A DNA stretch of 64,000 nt from Orientallactaga sibirica (taxonomy: Eukaryota > Chordata > Mammalia > Rodentia > Dipodidae), in assembly GCA_036365145.1 (NCBI GenBank), contig JAEOAD010000001.1, forward strand, positions 105,339,001 through 105,403,000, given 5' to 3'. Below are positions 34,256 to 47,083 of this stretch, one piece after another (positions within the stretch are counted from its first letter, which is position 1; every line of letters begins with the position of its first letter). Below the pieces are notes generated by a model. It did not search any database. It was not told the DNA's origin and saw only the letters and a program-made list of their open reading frames with translations. The position numbers and the translations under genes were made by a program.

Positions 34256-34460
34256 TGAAAGGCTTTCCAACATCCTTGCCTGAGGGCCACATAGTCCTCA
34301 AGTTCCCACCCCACTTTGGTAAGCAAGAAGCTTAGTACAGTGGAATCCTTGTTTATTGTTTTGTTTTGTTTAAACACAATGTTGCTCTTTTACCTGACTC
34401 TTTGATCATTTTAATGTTCCCGTAAAACCGTGCTTTAAATAAGGACATACATTTTATTGA

Positions 34461-34618
34461 TTTTGTTTGTTTGTTTTCGAGGTAAGGTCTCACTCTAGTC
34501 CCAGGCTGACCTGGAATTCACTATGTAGTCTCAGGGTGGCCTCGAACTCACTGCAATCCTCCTCCTACCTCTGCCTCCAGAGTGCTGGGATTAAAGGCAT
34601 GCACCACCACGCCCAGCC
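34461..34618 (-). mobile_element. B1 SINE, antisense
   Basis: (GTTT)n tail, CGAGGTAAGGTCTCACTCTA, GGCTGACCTGGAATTCACTA, TGGCCTCGAACTCACTGCAA, GCTGGGATTAAAGGCATGCA and CCACCACGCCCAGCC. A low-divergence, probably young copy. Confidence 0.95.
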
Positions 34619-34619
34619 A

Positions 34620-35801
34620 GATCTTTTAAACAGTAATTCTTGCTTGAAGATAACGAATCATTCCATACAGAACATAGCTCTGCTGGACTTTCCTTCTTGA
34701 AAAGCCACTTGTTGAAGTCAACCAAGAGACATGGTAAAAATTGTTAAGCACATTAGGTGTGCCCTCATTTTAGGAAACACCATCATCATTGCTTTCTTCT
34801 TCTGAGTTTAAGAAGTTCTATAAGAGAAATTGGTTCTTAGATCTCTGTGTATCTGAGTTAAGAGGTCTTCAAAACATAGTACCTTTTTAGATAATAATGA
34901 ACTTTTAGTGGTTACACTAAGTTCTGGAACCTTTGTCATCAGCCTATCACAGTCTGAATAATTATTTGTAAAGAAATTGGTTTTAGGAGCCACATAACAA
35001 TTTCTTATCCTAACATTGAGACATTTGTCTGTTGGATCCCCTCCTCGGTTTCCTCCTTCTCCATTTCCTCCTAAACATTCCAGTACGATGATTTTCTGCA
35101 CCATGCATTCATTGAGCACTTAGCCAGTGTTGGTTGGTTCTGTGTATATATACTCAGGACAGCAGTAAGCTTGTAGTTATATACCACATTGGCAGAAGAA
35201 AGTGCTTTTCCTGACAAGCTTGGTATCAACATTACAGTGCAGGGCAAAGTGGATTCTTGTTGGGGGCCCCTGGCCGCTATACAACTATATAGTTTACCTA
35301 ATTTATAGTTGGAAAAGCAGCTAAAAATGTTCAGTGTCCATGCCAGTCATTGGAGCTGTTGTAGTTCAGGAAGCTGCATCAAACACGGAAGATACTGGAA
35401 AGCCCACACTAAAGCAGAGATGAAATCCAAGTTCATACTGATATTTGCCAGCACTGGTTGAGTGCCGGGAATGTTTCTGTCCCAATCATAGATTAATTTG
35501 GTCCACTGAATGAGTCACAGAAAGTAGCCAACAGCTCTCTGAATTTAGGGTAGTGTGGGAATAAAAATGCATACATGTTCCTCCAGTCTGTGCTGTTCTC
35601 AGACTTCCATATAGTTTAGCATTTGAGATTCTTACAAAAGGGGGGGGGTGATTTAAAACTTTTGCTTTTTCTCAAGCACTTAAGCTTCTCATTTATATGT
35701 TTCCAGGGAACAGAATAACTGAAGTCCATTGAGCATGGGGCTGAGGAGTCATAGAAATGGTTTATGTTTGAGGCTAGTTGACTTTGAGTAAATGACATTT
35801 T
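34620..35801. other. Unannotated non-coding stretch
   Basis: No gene is seen. A small ATTCATTGAGCACTTAGCCA scrap near 35107 could be a MIR/L2 end. Confidence 0.4.
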
Positions 35802-35815
35802 CAAGATATTCCTGG

Positions 35816-35981
35816 AAGCCGGGCGTTGCCGCAGACGCCTTTAATCCCAGCACTTGGGAGGCAGAGGTAGGAGGATCACCTCGAGTTCGAGGCCACCCTG
35901 AGATTACATAGTGCATTACAGGTTAGCCTGAGCTAGAGTGAGACCCTACCTCAAAAACAACAACAACAACAACAACAACAA
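35816..35981 (+). mobile_element. B1 SINE, sense, full length with (AAC)n tail
   Basis: GCCGGGCGTTGCCGCAGACG, TTAATCCCAGCACTTGGGAG, GATCACCTCGAGTTCGAGGC, GTGAGACCCTACCTCAAAAA and an (AAC)n tail. A perfect 14-bp duplication, CAAGATATTCCTGG, at 35802-35815 and 35982-35995 shows an intact, recent insertion. It is the last SINE I can recognise in the window. Confidence 0.96.
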
Positions 35982-36009
35982 CAAGATATTCCTGGGGTAA
36001 GCCTGTGAG

Positions 36010-36150
36010 TTGTGTGTCAAGACTTTGAGCCCCCTGAGGGCAGGGCTTCTCTTCCTTTGTTTTATTTACTTGGCCCTAGTATTTGGAACAGTGCCCAGCA
36101 TGTACTAAGGGCTGACCTCGTATTTATTGAATCAATGAGCGCATGTCTGA
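36010..36150 (+). repeat. L2 LINE 3'-end remnant
   Basis: GAGCCCCCTGAGGGCAGGGC, TTGGAACAGTGCCCAGCATG and TATTTATTGAATCAATGAG give the order of the mammalian L2 3' end. Ancient. Confidence 0.8.
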
Positions 36151-38619
36151 TACATTTCAGGGAAGGAGGCGAAGAAGATTCTCCTCGGTCAGGATGACAG
36201 TAGCAGTCACCCTCCCCCGCCCCACGCCCTTTTCATCTGCTGCAGTTACTCATCAGCCAGGCAACAATCAGTTCTTCCACATTCTCTGAGAGTGTTTGTT
36301 TTTCTGTCTATAAAATGGGGTTGTTGTCAGGAGAGGCTTTATTTGGGTATGAGAAACAGTCTGTCCTAAACTTCCTTGAGGAGACATGCTAGACAAAAAC
36401 AAGGTGGTTTTGGAAAAAAAACAACCCACAGTCCAGACTGTGTGAAGATGCTTGGTTGCATTTGAAATCAGTTACCCAGTCCACTTGAGGCGGGCAGTTG
36501 CAACATGCTTTCCATCTGGGCCTAATGTGAGCGCATTCCTGACGCCACGCTGTGGCAGGAACCTTGGCAGGGCTCTCCCCTTGAGAGCCAATGGGCGTTG
36601 TTGCTATGGTGGAGGCACGACATAATTTAATTTTACTTTATTATTCATTGGATGTGCCCATTGTATGTTACCCTCTGGGTGTGTTTACAAGGAGCTTAGG
36701 AAAGGGGTAGAAACTGTCATGTCTGTATTTGGCTTTCTTGTCACCATAAGAGATGGGTGTGTTCGCACACATGTGCATACACGCATGCTCACGTCAGTGT
36801 GCGCACACAACCCTTTTATTCTTGGCATCCAGCAGTAGTCCTGGGGGCAAGTAGTGGGGTGATGACCTCCTCTACCCAGTGACTGGCAAGGCTCAGAAGT
36901 GTATAAATCAACTTCTAGATTTGAGTGACTTTCCTTGGCACCCTTTTTAAGCTTCACATTGGACACATAAGTTCAAAGTCCACAAAAACTGAGGACTTTC
37001 AGGATGGGATCATGTCTTCTTGCTGGCCCTGGGCCCCTGGTCCCTGACATTATGGTGGCATGTGGTCTTTCTGCAGAGATGAGCAGTGATGTATTTTAAG
37101 CATCAAGGCAATCAAACAAGGTGGATTTGGCCAGTATCCACATATTCAGATCTTCCTCGTTTTGAAAAAATAGAAGGTAAAGAGCTTCTCTCTGTCATTG
37201 CTAGTTATGAAAACTTTCTCCTACGGCCCCACGCACTTGTTAATTTCAGCTCCTGCATCCAGCAAAGAGCCACACACCTTCCGTGATTATTGTCATCGTG
37301 CTGTGATAGTACTTAATTAGGGCCCTCCATGAGTGACAGGAGTTTTGGGTTCATTAACCAAAAACCAACTCCAAACACTGGGCATGCTGGTTTGCCTTGG
37401 CAAACCAGGGAATTCCCGACAGCTTATAACTTCTTAACTATCCCTGTCTTCAGGGAGAGGTGAAGAAATCGTCCCAGAAACCCCTGGGAGTGCTTTCTTT
37501 TGAGTTGTCTTCATTGTGACCAGATCAACAACTTCTAGCTCACCCAAAAACTTGATTGCAGTATTTAACCGCTCCCCCTGTACACACGCCCAGGACTTGA
37601 TTAACTGGTCAGTGGCTATGAAGACTTTATATCTGAACACGGGGTATTCCACACTCCCTAGGAGAGTTGGTCTGGGCTAAGACACACCATTGATGGGTGA
37701 GGTCTCCTGATGGGGCTCCATATGGCTGCTGCTGTCACGTTGAGGGGCTACAGGACATTTCCTCACACAGTCATTTGTCCTCTTAGAGATCAGAACCCTC
37801 TGTCGTGGTGACTCTTTACTTCTGATCACCCAGCACTGTATGGCTTCTTTCCTTTCCCACTGGCATTTAAAGTAATAACTAATTCCCTTTGTTCCTCAAT
37901 AGAGATCTATGACATGATGGTCTTCATAAACCCAAGGATTTCTATTAATCAGCTAAGTACAGATACCTAGCTTGTCTCCTACCTTCAGGTGTTCCACTAT
38001 GATTCTACTTTTCAAAACACACAGGGTGGGTTTAGTTGGATCATTCATTCATTGTTAAGGTCAAACGCTGTCCCATGGTTGTTACAGTTTTAATAATGCC
38101 TTCTCTAATCCTCTGAGTTTGGGGAAGGAAAGCTTGATGAGCAGTCCAGGAGTTGCTGTTGGTAACATCTTACTTCTTGGCAAACTCCCCAGCTCAGCTC
38201 TCTTGGTAGTATGTTTGCTCTAGGCTGAGGTTGTTTAATTTTAATCAGAAACACTTATCAGTAGGTTGTGTGATTGGGGAAAATGGCATTTGTTTTGTAA
38301 TATTCTCAAAGATGTGTTTGGAGATTTTTTAAAAAGAATATTATATACAATACTATTCTAAAGATAAAATATATAACAGTCCTTGTTTTAGCTCTGTGGT
38401 TTCTGCATAGGAATTTTCTTTATGGATCCCAGTTTGTAAGCTTGGATGATTCCAGCTAACGTTCTTTTGCATTCTGGTCAGAGGCATTGACTTTTTGGTC
38501 CTTACCAAGAGCATCCCTCCCTTGGTTACTTGTAGGCACCCTTTGCAGAGGCAGTGGTGTGTGGTCTTGGGAGAAGTCACAGCATTAGCTGGTCTGTTTT
38601 CCTCCAGCGTGGAGTTTTG
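36151..38619. other. Unannotated non-coding stretch, transposon-free
   Basis: I see no SINE, LTR or gene. This is the left flank of the long transposon-poor domain. Confidence 0.45.
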
Positions 38620-39460
38620 TCATTTCTAATGATGACAATCCATCAGTCGACATAGTTCAAAATGAAGATAAATTGAATTAATACATGTGAGTTAAATGAC
38701 TCATTGATATGATTATGCTATGAAGATTTCTTTAGTGTAACCTAACACATTTAGTCGTGTTAATTGTAACGGCTTTGCATGGAGCATTTAATTTCATAAG
38801 CAAACAGAATAATTTATTAATTCTCAAAAAGCTATTTTAAGACCTAAACTTAGAATAAGCATTTAACTTGTCTCAGTTTGCTTTGGCTTATCAAATTGGA
38901 AATTGCTCAGGATTTTTCCCTTTTCATTCCAACTTTTACTGGTACGTGGCCTTATGTGCTTAATTCAATAGTGTAACTAAGTAGAAATGGGAAATAGGTG
39001 CCATCCAGTAAATCTTAATAAGTTATTGGAAATTGGAGCGCTCTGAATTATAAAGCAGTTCTAATTGCAGTTAAAAATGTATTAGCAGCAGGTAGGTCTA
39101 AAGGACGGCAGAGCAGCCAGGAAAAGGCATTGGACAACAAAATCGAATGCACAGATTTCATGCAAGATTCAATTCAAATACTGTGTGAAATGCAGGCATG
39201 CTGTGTAAACCCATTTTTTACTGAAAAGCATGTTTTCTCTCATGTCAAAAATGATCACAGGAATCCTTTTAATATTCATTTAAATAGTTTTTAATTGGCT
39301 TCAGAGAGTTTAAAGTTCAGCACGAAGGTGAGATCTAAGCTTACTAATTAGATCGAATGCAGTTTGACTTAAAGAGCAGACTTGATAATTAAAGAATTTC
39401 ATACTGAATATATGGTTTGAAAACATTCCTTTTCACATCCTTGAGGTAAAATTTTGCCCC
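38620..39460. promoter_or_regulatory. Candidate conserved non-coding element, homeodomain-rich
   Basis: A long AT-rich, repeat-free block dense in TAAT/ATTA sites (AAATTGAATTAATACATG, TAATTTATTAATTCTC, AATTAGATCG), plus ATGACTCATTGATATGATTA. It reads like ancestral enhancer DNA rather than an exon; ORFs are absent. Conservation is inferred. Confidence 0.4.
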
Positions 39461-39497
39461 ATTCTTCTCAAACCAGAATTTCTCTTATAAAAATGAT

Positions 39498-39551
<54 letters not shown>
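39498..39551. repeat. Compound (CT)n(CA)n microsatellite
   Basis: A CT run of about 35 nt passes directly into a CA run of about 15 nt. Confidence 0.95.
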
Positions 39552-39934
39552 TCGTGTCATTTGTTAGAAAATGACAATCAAATTTTCAGTGCAAACCTCT
39601 CATTTGTTTGTCATTTAGCCGACATCTGTGTTCAGGTTTTTCTCCATTTTTCTCCATCCAAGTAGAATTTTGACTTGCCGGGAACGTTAGGATGAACACA
39701 AGTTGTTGTGTCTTGTATTTTCCCCCCACGAAGTTGTTTGATGCTGTTGAAATGGAAGGCTGAAGTAGAAGGGGGCACTTAAGCAGTGAAGGGTTTTTCT
39801 TTGTAAATAATAGATCAAGAGCACTGGATGTGTATCTAATGGAGCTGTGTGCGGCCTCCGTTTCAAGGACAGCGCGCGGTTTTAAAAACCACAACTACCG
39901 ACCATCCCGTCTGCAACCTGTGGTCAGTTTTGTG

Positions 39935-39980
<46 letters not shown>
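39935..39980. repeat. (TG)n microsatellite
   Basis: A pure TG run of about 22 repeats. Confidence 0.95.
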
Positions 39981-39981
<1 letters not shown>

Positions 39982-41479
39982 CTGTGTTGGTGGCCCATGC
40001 TTTCTCACTAACATTCCACCTTAAATGATGGACTTAAATGCCATATTTATTCATACACTTACAAAAACCTCAAGCAGTTGTAAAGTTCCATGTGAATTTA
40101 TATAGCTCTCTACTGGCAGCTATCTTCCATCTTTGTGGAATGATTGAAAGAAGTCAGGTCTGCATTACTGTAATGTTTGAAAGAGTCCTTTTTGGGGTAT
40201 GGTGTGCTCTACCAAGAACATGTACATGTGTGGAGCCGACATAATTGCAATTTGGCAGGAAAATTGCGTTGGTTATATTTGCAATCATTTTATCTTGATA
40301 ATGTGAGGAAAATATTTACCATTTCCTCCCCTCTTGGAATTGACAAATCTGTTCTTCTATTTGTCTGTTTGAACCCCATATTTAACAATTGTAGATTTGT
40401 TACTCTGTTTATAACTGGGTTATTTAATATAATCGCTTAAGGCATCATTTGGCTTTGTTCCCTCTGAATATGAATTACATATTTTTACTGCTTACAGTCC
40501 ATATATTATACATAATTAATATTTTCCATACATTAAAATAAAGCAAACATACGCTGGTTTCTTAAAATGATTAGTCTATCAAAAGCATAATTGAAAATGG
40601 AAAAGTAAACATTAAATGTTAGATGTCAAGTAGGAATCTATGTTAAAAAATCCTGAAAATAAAAGTAGTGATTAAATCCAAAACACCTTTAAAAATTTCT
40701 AAAATAGTTGTTTAGAAGATTATAAGGTTGTTACTTTTAATTGAAAGAGTCCTTTGTCGGTATCTGTTTTCCTGTGTGAACCCTTTTCATTTGACCCTAT
40801 TTTAAAAAGAGCTTAAAAATACTTTCATCATAAAATCGATTTCCAGATAAATAGTTGTCTAGGTAAGTAGAGTTTTAAGCCAAATATTTTTATTAAATAC
40901 AGAAATACATATTAAAAATTAGTGTTACTTACACAGTGTTTCTGAAAGAAAATCATTAATCTTCTTAAATGTAAGTGAAAAGTTGATCCAATTTAGCCTT
41001 CTTGTCCATAAATCGTTGATTATTAGTTTCGAAGGAAAGCGCATGGGAAGGGTGTGTTTTGAATTTTAACTTTGAAATCATGAAGGTACCTGTTCATTGC
41101 AGTCAGATCAGAAACAGAGAGAACCCATTTGAAACAGTTTTTAAAGCCTTTCTGTCAGGACGTTATTTACTGAGAATGGTAAGTTTCAGATTTTAGGTTT
41201 TATGAAAGGTGAGGTTGGCTGTACGTCAAATCCACAGTTTAACTGCTTTGAAAGAAAAAATGGCTTTACTTGTCTTCAGGGGGAAACAAATAACTTAGGG
41301 GACATCAGTTCATTCTTTTACAGTCTTTCATCCCTAAGTATAACAAATTGTTTCTTTTATTAATGTGGTACTTACTCCATGGAAGCAGTTCTTAGGGGAA
41401 AATAATCAGGAAGAGATGCTTGATGCTTACTTCTCAGACGCAGCTGCCTGAAATATGTTAGTGTGTTCCTTGAAGGGAT

Positions 41480-41517
<38 letters not shown>

Positions 41518-42779
41518 TAATGTAACAGAAATTACAAAAATGGACACAATGAGATTTCTTTCTCTCATCGCATGTTTTTGGTTGGCTAGGAGAAGGCAGG
41601 GTATTGGAATATGATTATCCTTATTTAAAGGAAAAAATGATATAATTTGTCATCTCACTAGTCCTCTGCATTCTCTGCTGTACTTGCCTAGTCAGTGCTG
41701 GGAAAACAGCATTCTGACAGCTAATAGATATCTCTGCCTTCAATTGTTCAGACATTTTTGTCTTTTTGCGACACTGAAGAAAAGGCAAGGAAGGGAATAG
41801 AAACAACTCAAAAATGTCAAAAGATCAAAAAATCAATGGGCCGCAGGAATGCGATCTGTTTACCAGAGTGAAGCTGCTCTTTCTGTTCTGCCACGAGTCC
41901 GAGGTGAGGCGGCATCAGGGCAGCCACCGAAGTTGTGTCGCCTCCCTCCCTGGGTGACACCACATAGCACACAAAGCGAGCACATTAGCTGGCTCCCCCC
42001 ATACCTGCCCCCTCCCTCATAAATAATCAAATCAATAAAAGCTTTTTATCTTAAGACTACACAAACAAGTATTTTTAATACTGTGCCTTTTTGCTCCATC
42101 TCCATCCGTTCCTAGATTCTCCCAGACCCCAACAGATAGCTTCTTAAAAGATGTGCTTATTATAATGTTTTAATTTTCTGACCAGAGAGAACACTTGACA
42201 TTTCTATTATTTGTTTATTTGATTTTGGAAGGGAAAAAGCCAATAAGAACAAGATGTGTGATCATTAGGTTGGGTATGGGGAGGGGGCAGGTGAATAACT
42301 GTTTTGTCCCTGGCATAGATGGCTTGGACAAAGCTTACATATTATGAATTAGGGTGGCCAGTGGGGTGGGTATATAGATACTGTTAACTTTATAGGAAGG
42401 TATGGTATTGATTATTTATAGACATGAGTTCCTTTTCTATTTTTTTTCTTTTCACTTTTCCACCAACTAGTGATGTGTATGTGTTCACCTGCACATTTCC
42501 TCATGTACAGTGACAGCCCAGGAAAATGGATCAACCCTTGCAGGCGAGGTTGCCTTCTGTTGGCAGAAGTTTTTCTTCTAAGATTTGCAGTTCCTATTTG
42601 ATAGTAAGCTTGGTCCAGGCTGCATATTTTATAAAGTTTCTATTAAAGTTGTGGCATGTTATCATAAAACTCAATTGTGATACTTTGTATTACGCTCTGG
42701 GATTGAGAGATAGACATAGGATTAAAAAAACAATTTCTAGGCATTTCTAGATGATAAATTTAATTTTCTTTGCTATTTG
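39981..42779. other. Transposon-free AT-rich stretch
   Basis: About 2.8 kb with no SINE, LTR or gene. A (CT)n tract lies at 41481-41514. Several parts (40430-41000) are very AT-rich with many TAAT-type sites but little else. Confidence 0.4.
41481..41514. repeat. (CT)n microsatellite
   Basis: A pure CT run of about 16 repeats. Confidence 0.95.
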
Positions 42780-43120
42780 GAGGTCTTCTTTGAAAATGCA
42801 ATTGTAATGAACGCATTCAGAGCTGGAGAATAGATTTACCCTTGGCTTCAAATAGTCGACGTTATCAGGCCCTGTCATTCGTTCCTTCCTATTTTCGGGC
42901 TGCTAATTGATGTTTTTGATGTCAGCAAGAAAATTGAAGAAAATGTCATGTGTGAACCAGTGCGGAAGTTAATAAGATTGACTTCGTTGACAGAATTTAC
43001 AATGAGAGCAGAGACCGCATAATGGGACCACTGCGAATTCGTGTGCTCTCTTTGGAGTCAAAATTGACACCTCACGCTAGGCCAGTGGTCGATAGGAGAA
43101 ATGGAACATTTGGGAAAGTT
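42780..43120. promoter_or_regulatory. Candidate conserved non-coding element
   Basis: Non-repetitive, information-dense sequence with mixed GC: GCAATTGTAATGAACGCATT, GGGCTGCTAATTGATGTTTT, GATGTCAGCAAGAAAATTGA, AGTTAATAAGATTGAC and CATAATGGGACC. It contains several CpG dinucleotides, unusual for neutral mammalian DNA and common in strongly conserved enhancers. Confidence 0.45.
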
Positions 43121-43779
43121 CCTAATCTCATTTTTTCCCCCTTACCTTTTGGTCTCCGATGATTATTTAGTTTCACCAGCAGCTGCTTATCCAGGGAGCT
43201 ATTGCTGTCGACCACGCCAGGCCCTTAGTTCAGGCTCCTGGTGCCCTCAACAATGCTTATTTTTTATGCTGTCTTGAGTTTGAAAGCAAAAGAGTCTTAA
43301 AAAGGTTAGATTAAGATGTGTCTTAAGGAAAGATATACTAATATCGGTCAGGGTCATTGTAGATGCTTGGGTTATGTGCAAGAAAGCCGAAACGCAAATC
43401 CTTCCCTGAATAAAGAGACCATACTGGTACCAAGACCAGTCCTTGAACATAACAGAAGGCAAAAAACAGAATAAAGTTCTGAGCTACATGCCCCTGCCTC
43501 CTAAAGAAATATTTTAGCTGTGGTGCCCCTTAAAGATTTTTCTTAAGTTATCGGAGGTTTCAATATATAATATTTTAATTTTCCAGCAATGTGACAAAGT
43601 TTATTGGATTTGTGTGTATAATTATGGATTGGATTAGTTGAGTTTGGTCCAGTGCATCTGATTACCTTCTGGCCTTTAGGGAAATGCGCTAAAACCCTAA
43701 TATGTCCAGTACCCCCAAGCGGTCTCTTTTTGAAGGCACCGCACAAAATGTGGTCTCAACCAGCGCTCGGCCTCCAAGG

Positions 43780-44010
43780 ATCTTCAGTGAGAGACATTAT
43801 TCTTGGAATATCCAATTAATTCCACGGGCAGTGATCAGTTAGCGCTTCTTCTTCCTTTCTCGCCATTTGAAATGCTAACACAATGAATATTTTCTCATTG
43901 GTCTGTGTCCCTTGGCTAAGCTGTTGCCGCGGGCTGAGAATTTCATCGACTGATGAGACCAGAGGCTCCGCCAATAAAAGGTTACAGTACGTGATTTGCA
44001 TGCCAAGTGG
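43780..44010. promoter_or_regulatory. Candidate conserved non-coding element with octamer
   Basis: Contains CCAATTAATTCC, TCTCATTGGTC, CATCGACTGATGAG, CCGCCAATAAAAGG and a perfect POU octamer ATTTGCAT at 43994-44001. Several CpGs are retained (TTGCCGCGGGC). No repeats or splice signals. Confidence 0.45.
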
Positions 44011-44139
44011 GGTTTGGTTTCATGAACTTAAAAGTTCTTTAACTTTTATTTGACTTTTTTTTCCCCTTTGTTCAAAGTAGTTTGAGGGGTAGTATATTTG
44101 TGAGCGTTTAAAGTATGAGAGTTACCAGGAACAGGTCAC

Positions 44140-44380
44140 AACGATATTTTGGACCGTCCTTTCTGAGACGGAGATGGCCTTTGTGTTATTAGCTTTTGTG
44201 GAAAGCAACCACATCTTCTGGGAAGATCAAGTCAACGGAAAGGAGTTTTGCAAATGTTGCAATTTAGTGTTGAGTCCCTCGAGGCTCTTTCAGTAGCTTG
44301 ACATTTTGGGGATCAGCACTGGGAGAATATCTTGTGATGCTAATAAATCATTACAGCATCTTTTGGGAAAGCTAGAGAAA
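44140..44380. promoter_or_regulatory. Candidate conserved non-coding element
   Basis: GAGACGGAGATGGCCTTTGT, GTTATTAGCTTTTGTGG, CAAATGTTGCAATTTAGTG and GATGCTAATAAATCATTACA form a compact motif-rich block without repeats. Confidence 0.4.
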
Positions 44381-45139
44381 CCACCGAGTAGGGCATTTTG
44401 ATGAAGAAGGAATATTGGTTTGGGGCTCCAGGAAAATATGCTTCTAGACCAGCATTCAGAAGCTAACCACCATCTGTTTCCAAGGATACATCGAGGTTGT
44501 TGTCAAATGTTGAATTACCATTGAACACAAGAAAACGTACAATAAACTCAGTACACTTTCATTGGAAAATATTGATAGCAATGTAGATACTGGTGGGGTA
44601 GATAGGTCAGAACTTTAGTTTGAGGAACACTTCTCTACTAGACAATGCCCCAGGAAGCATGGGGCCAACAGCAGCTATGCATACATTGATATGATGAAAC
44701 GCTTGGCTCAGAAAAAGAACATCTGATGATGTCATCTGTATCTCTTTCATCTTCCAGAGTCTCCCACACATAGATTCTATTAAGTTAGGATGTTGTTGAT
44801 TTAAAGCCATGGTACATGTCTCCTGATCTAAGCAATACTAGTTGACAAAAGGGGAGGAAATCTGGTAAAATACAGTACCTCAATCCCTTTGCAAAATGGA
44901 GGGGAAAGGATCGAGGTAAAAGATGGAGTTAGCCTTCAGACCACTGTAATCTTCCAGGAAGGGTAATATGACTGGGGACACGACATGTTTCCACTGAATG
45001 AAAAATGATGGTACCTTTACCCAAATCATTAGCTAAAGGGAACTGGCAGGGATGGAGATTGAGGGCCTTTCCTCTTCTCTCCCACCCTCTTCCTTCCTTC
45101 TTTCCTTCTTCCTTCCTTTCCTGGCTGTCTGCAAGGAGC

Positions 45140-45420
45140 AAAGCAGGTGGCTCCCTGTGGCTGACTTTTCATGACAACATGCCATTAGAAATTGCCGTCC
45201 CGTTGATCAATCCTCTCGACATGACAGATTTGCCGCAAGGCCTGGCTCTTTGAGCGCCAGCACTGTGCCTTTTCCTCCTTTTTTTTCCCCGCACTAATTG
45301 GTGAAAGTTTTTTTACTGTGCTAGTGGCAGAGGAAATTCTTTTGAACGTTGTCACAATCAAGTGTTGACTTCTTTAGAATTGCAAGTAGATTAAGTGAGT
45401 ATCAACATGGAGGTGGCACA
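45140..45420. promoter_or_regulatory. Candidate conserved non-coding element
   Basis: ACTTTTCATGACAACATGCC, GTTGATCAATCC, CTCGACATGACAG and CCGCACTAATTGGTGAAAG sit in a repeat-free block with retained CpGs. Confidence 0.4.
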
Positions 45421-46139
45421 CTAACACATTCATTGTTACCCACCTACATTTATGATTAGAGTAGCATTGGAAAACCAACTAATTGGATTTATCCCCCCCA
45501 ACACACGTGTGTGTGCACATGTGCACATGTGATGGAAGACAAGTATTAAAATTATGGTCCTTTTAAGCTTCTGTTATGTTTTGCTTTGGGCTAGGGACAG
45601 CCTTGACATTTAGAATGAGGAAAATACTTTGCCATACTGATTTAGGAAAATATATCTATTAGTTTCTTCCTATAATTAACACATTTGGAACAACATAGCA
45701 CTAATGTTACATAACATGCTATAAATCACAGGGTCACATAAGGCTCCTGATAGTCAAACACATTTTACTCTGACGTTCTTCTGTCTGAAATCAACACACA
45801 AAGAACCCTCTTGGCAAAGGATTTGTTCTTTGGTATTGATTCTTCACTCGAGTATCAGGAAGCTGAGTTTTTGCTGTTGTGGTTGTATATATGATTCTTT
45901 TTCAACCTAGAACATAGTAATCCATTTTAATTTTATAAATCCTCATTTCTCGTTGAATCAGAATCAGTATGGTTTATCTTTCTATTGAGAATTCAACTGG
46001 GAACTGATTTTTTAATATCTGTAATTCAGAATATTTAAGGGAATTTGTAAAACAAATCTGTGCTGAAACATATTCTTTGGTGATGAAAACATCACTATCA
46101 GATTGAAAGTTTTGTCAAGACACTTGATAATGCATATTT

Positions 46140-46700
46140 AAATAAATGGTTCCTGTCACAGAATCTGTACAGGACATTTTGAGCCTTGTCAGTATTCACA
46201 CTTTAGGTCATTCATTATTGGAGGGGGGGATAACAGAGGGTGTGAAATCCTGTAACTTTAGTGTGGATTTGGGTCCACCAAAGACACCTTTCACTAAAAT
46301 AAAAAATTTTTGTGCTGCCCCTGAGGTGAATGTGGAAGTCTAGCTTGAGAGCAGCTGTTTCTATTCAAAAGTAGTTATTGTCTAGGAAATGAGAATTGAA
46401 GGAAAAGGCATTATTAGGATTATTAGGGACATTTTTATTAAATTGAGCTTATGTACAAAAAAGAAAAGCGAGAGAAAATGCTTAGTATTGTCAGGAATCA
46501 CCTGGCCTGACATCCCTCCCGAGCCATCTAAATTACCCAGTTGTTATGTTCCAGGGGAGAGAAGAGCGGGAACCTGTATGGCAAGAAGCAGCAATTCATG
46601 TAATTAATTTTGCCATTGTAAAAATCATTTGTAAAATTTGCATTATTAACATTATCAAGTCACTGGTTGGTGAGACATCAGACATGACGAGAGTGAAGGG
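46140..46700. promoter_or_regulatory. Candidate conserved non-coding element, TAAT-rich
   Basis: The right half (46400-46690) is dense in homeodomain-type sites: TTATTAGGATTATTAGGGAC, TCATGTAATTAATTTTGCC, GCATTATTAACATTATCAAG. The left half is less distinctive. Confidence 0.4.
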
Positions 46701-46905
46701 CAGCTTAGGGAGAACTGGGCTTTAAACCCTCAGTAGATCGGAGTTAGGATCAAAGGCGCTTGCTTTATGTGGCTGTGCTAGACTTTGAAGTCATGACTGC
46801 ACCTACAGCACTCATTTCATCAAGTTCACTGGTGTCTTAATAGCAGATCAATAAGTTTCAAAGTCGGAGAGTTAATTTGATACTAGTGCTGATGCGGTCG
46901 TGCTG

Positions 46906-46930
46906 GGGGCGGAGAGAGAGAGAGAGAGGC
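46906..46930. repeat. Short (GA)n tract
   Basis: About 20 nt of GA repeats following GGGGGCG. Confidence 0.85.
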
Positions 46931-47083
46931 AGAGAAGGCTGCCTGTTAACAACTCTGGTCCAGAGTGCACAAAGATGCACACTGAGGATGTGTGCATGGC
47001 CCTGAAAAGGCAGGCTTTGGCTGGGAATGGAGAGGCCGTGGATGGGTGAAGCAAAGGCCTCTTAATTTAGACATCTCAGATTA

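Noticed and set aside
41860..41900. A possible micro-exon between an AG and GTGAGG (TTACCAG ... TCCGAG|GTGAGG)
   Set aside because: The upstream AG lacks a polypyrimidine tract of convincing length, there is no supporting frame, and such pairs occur often by chance.
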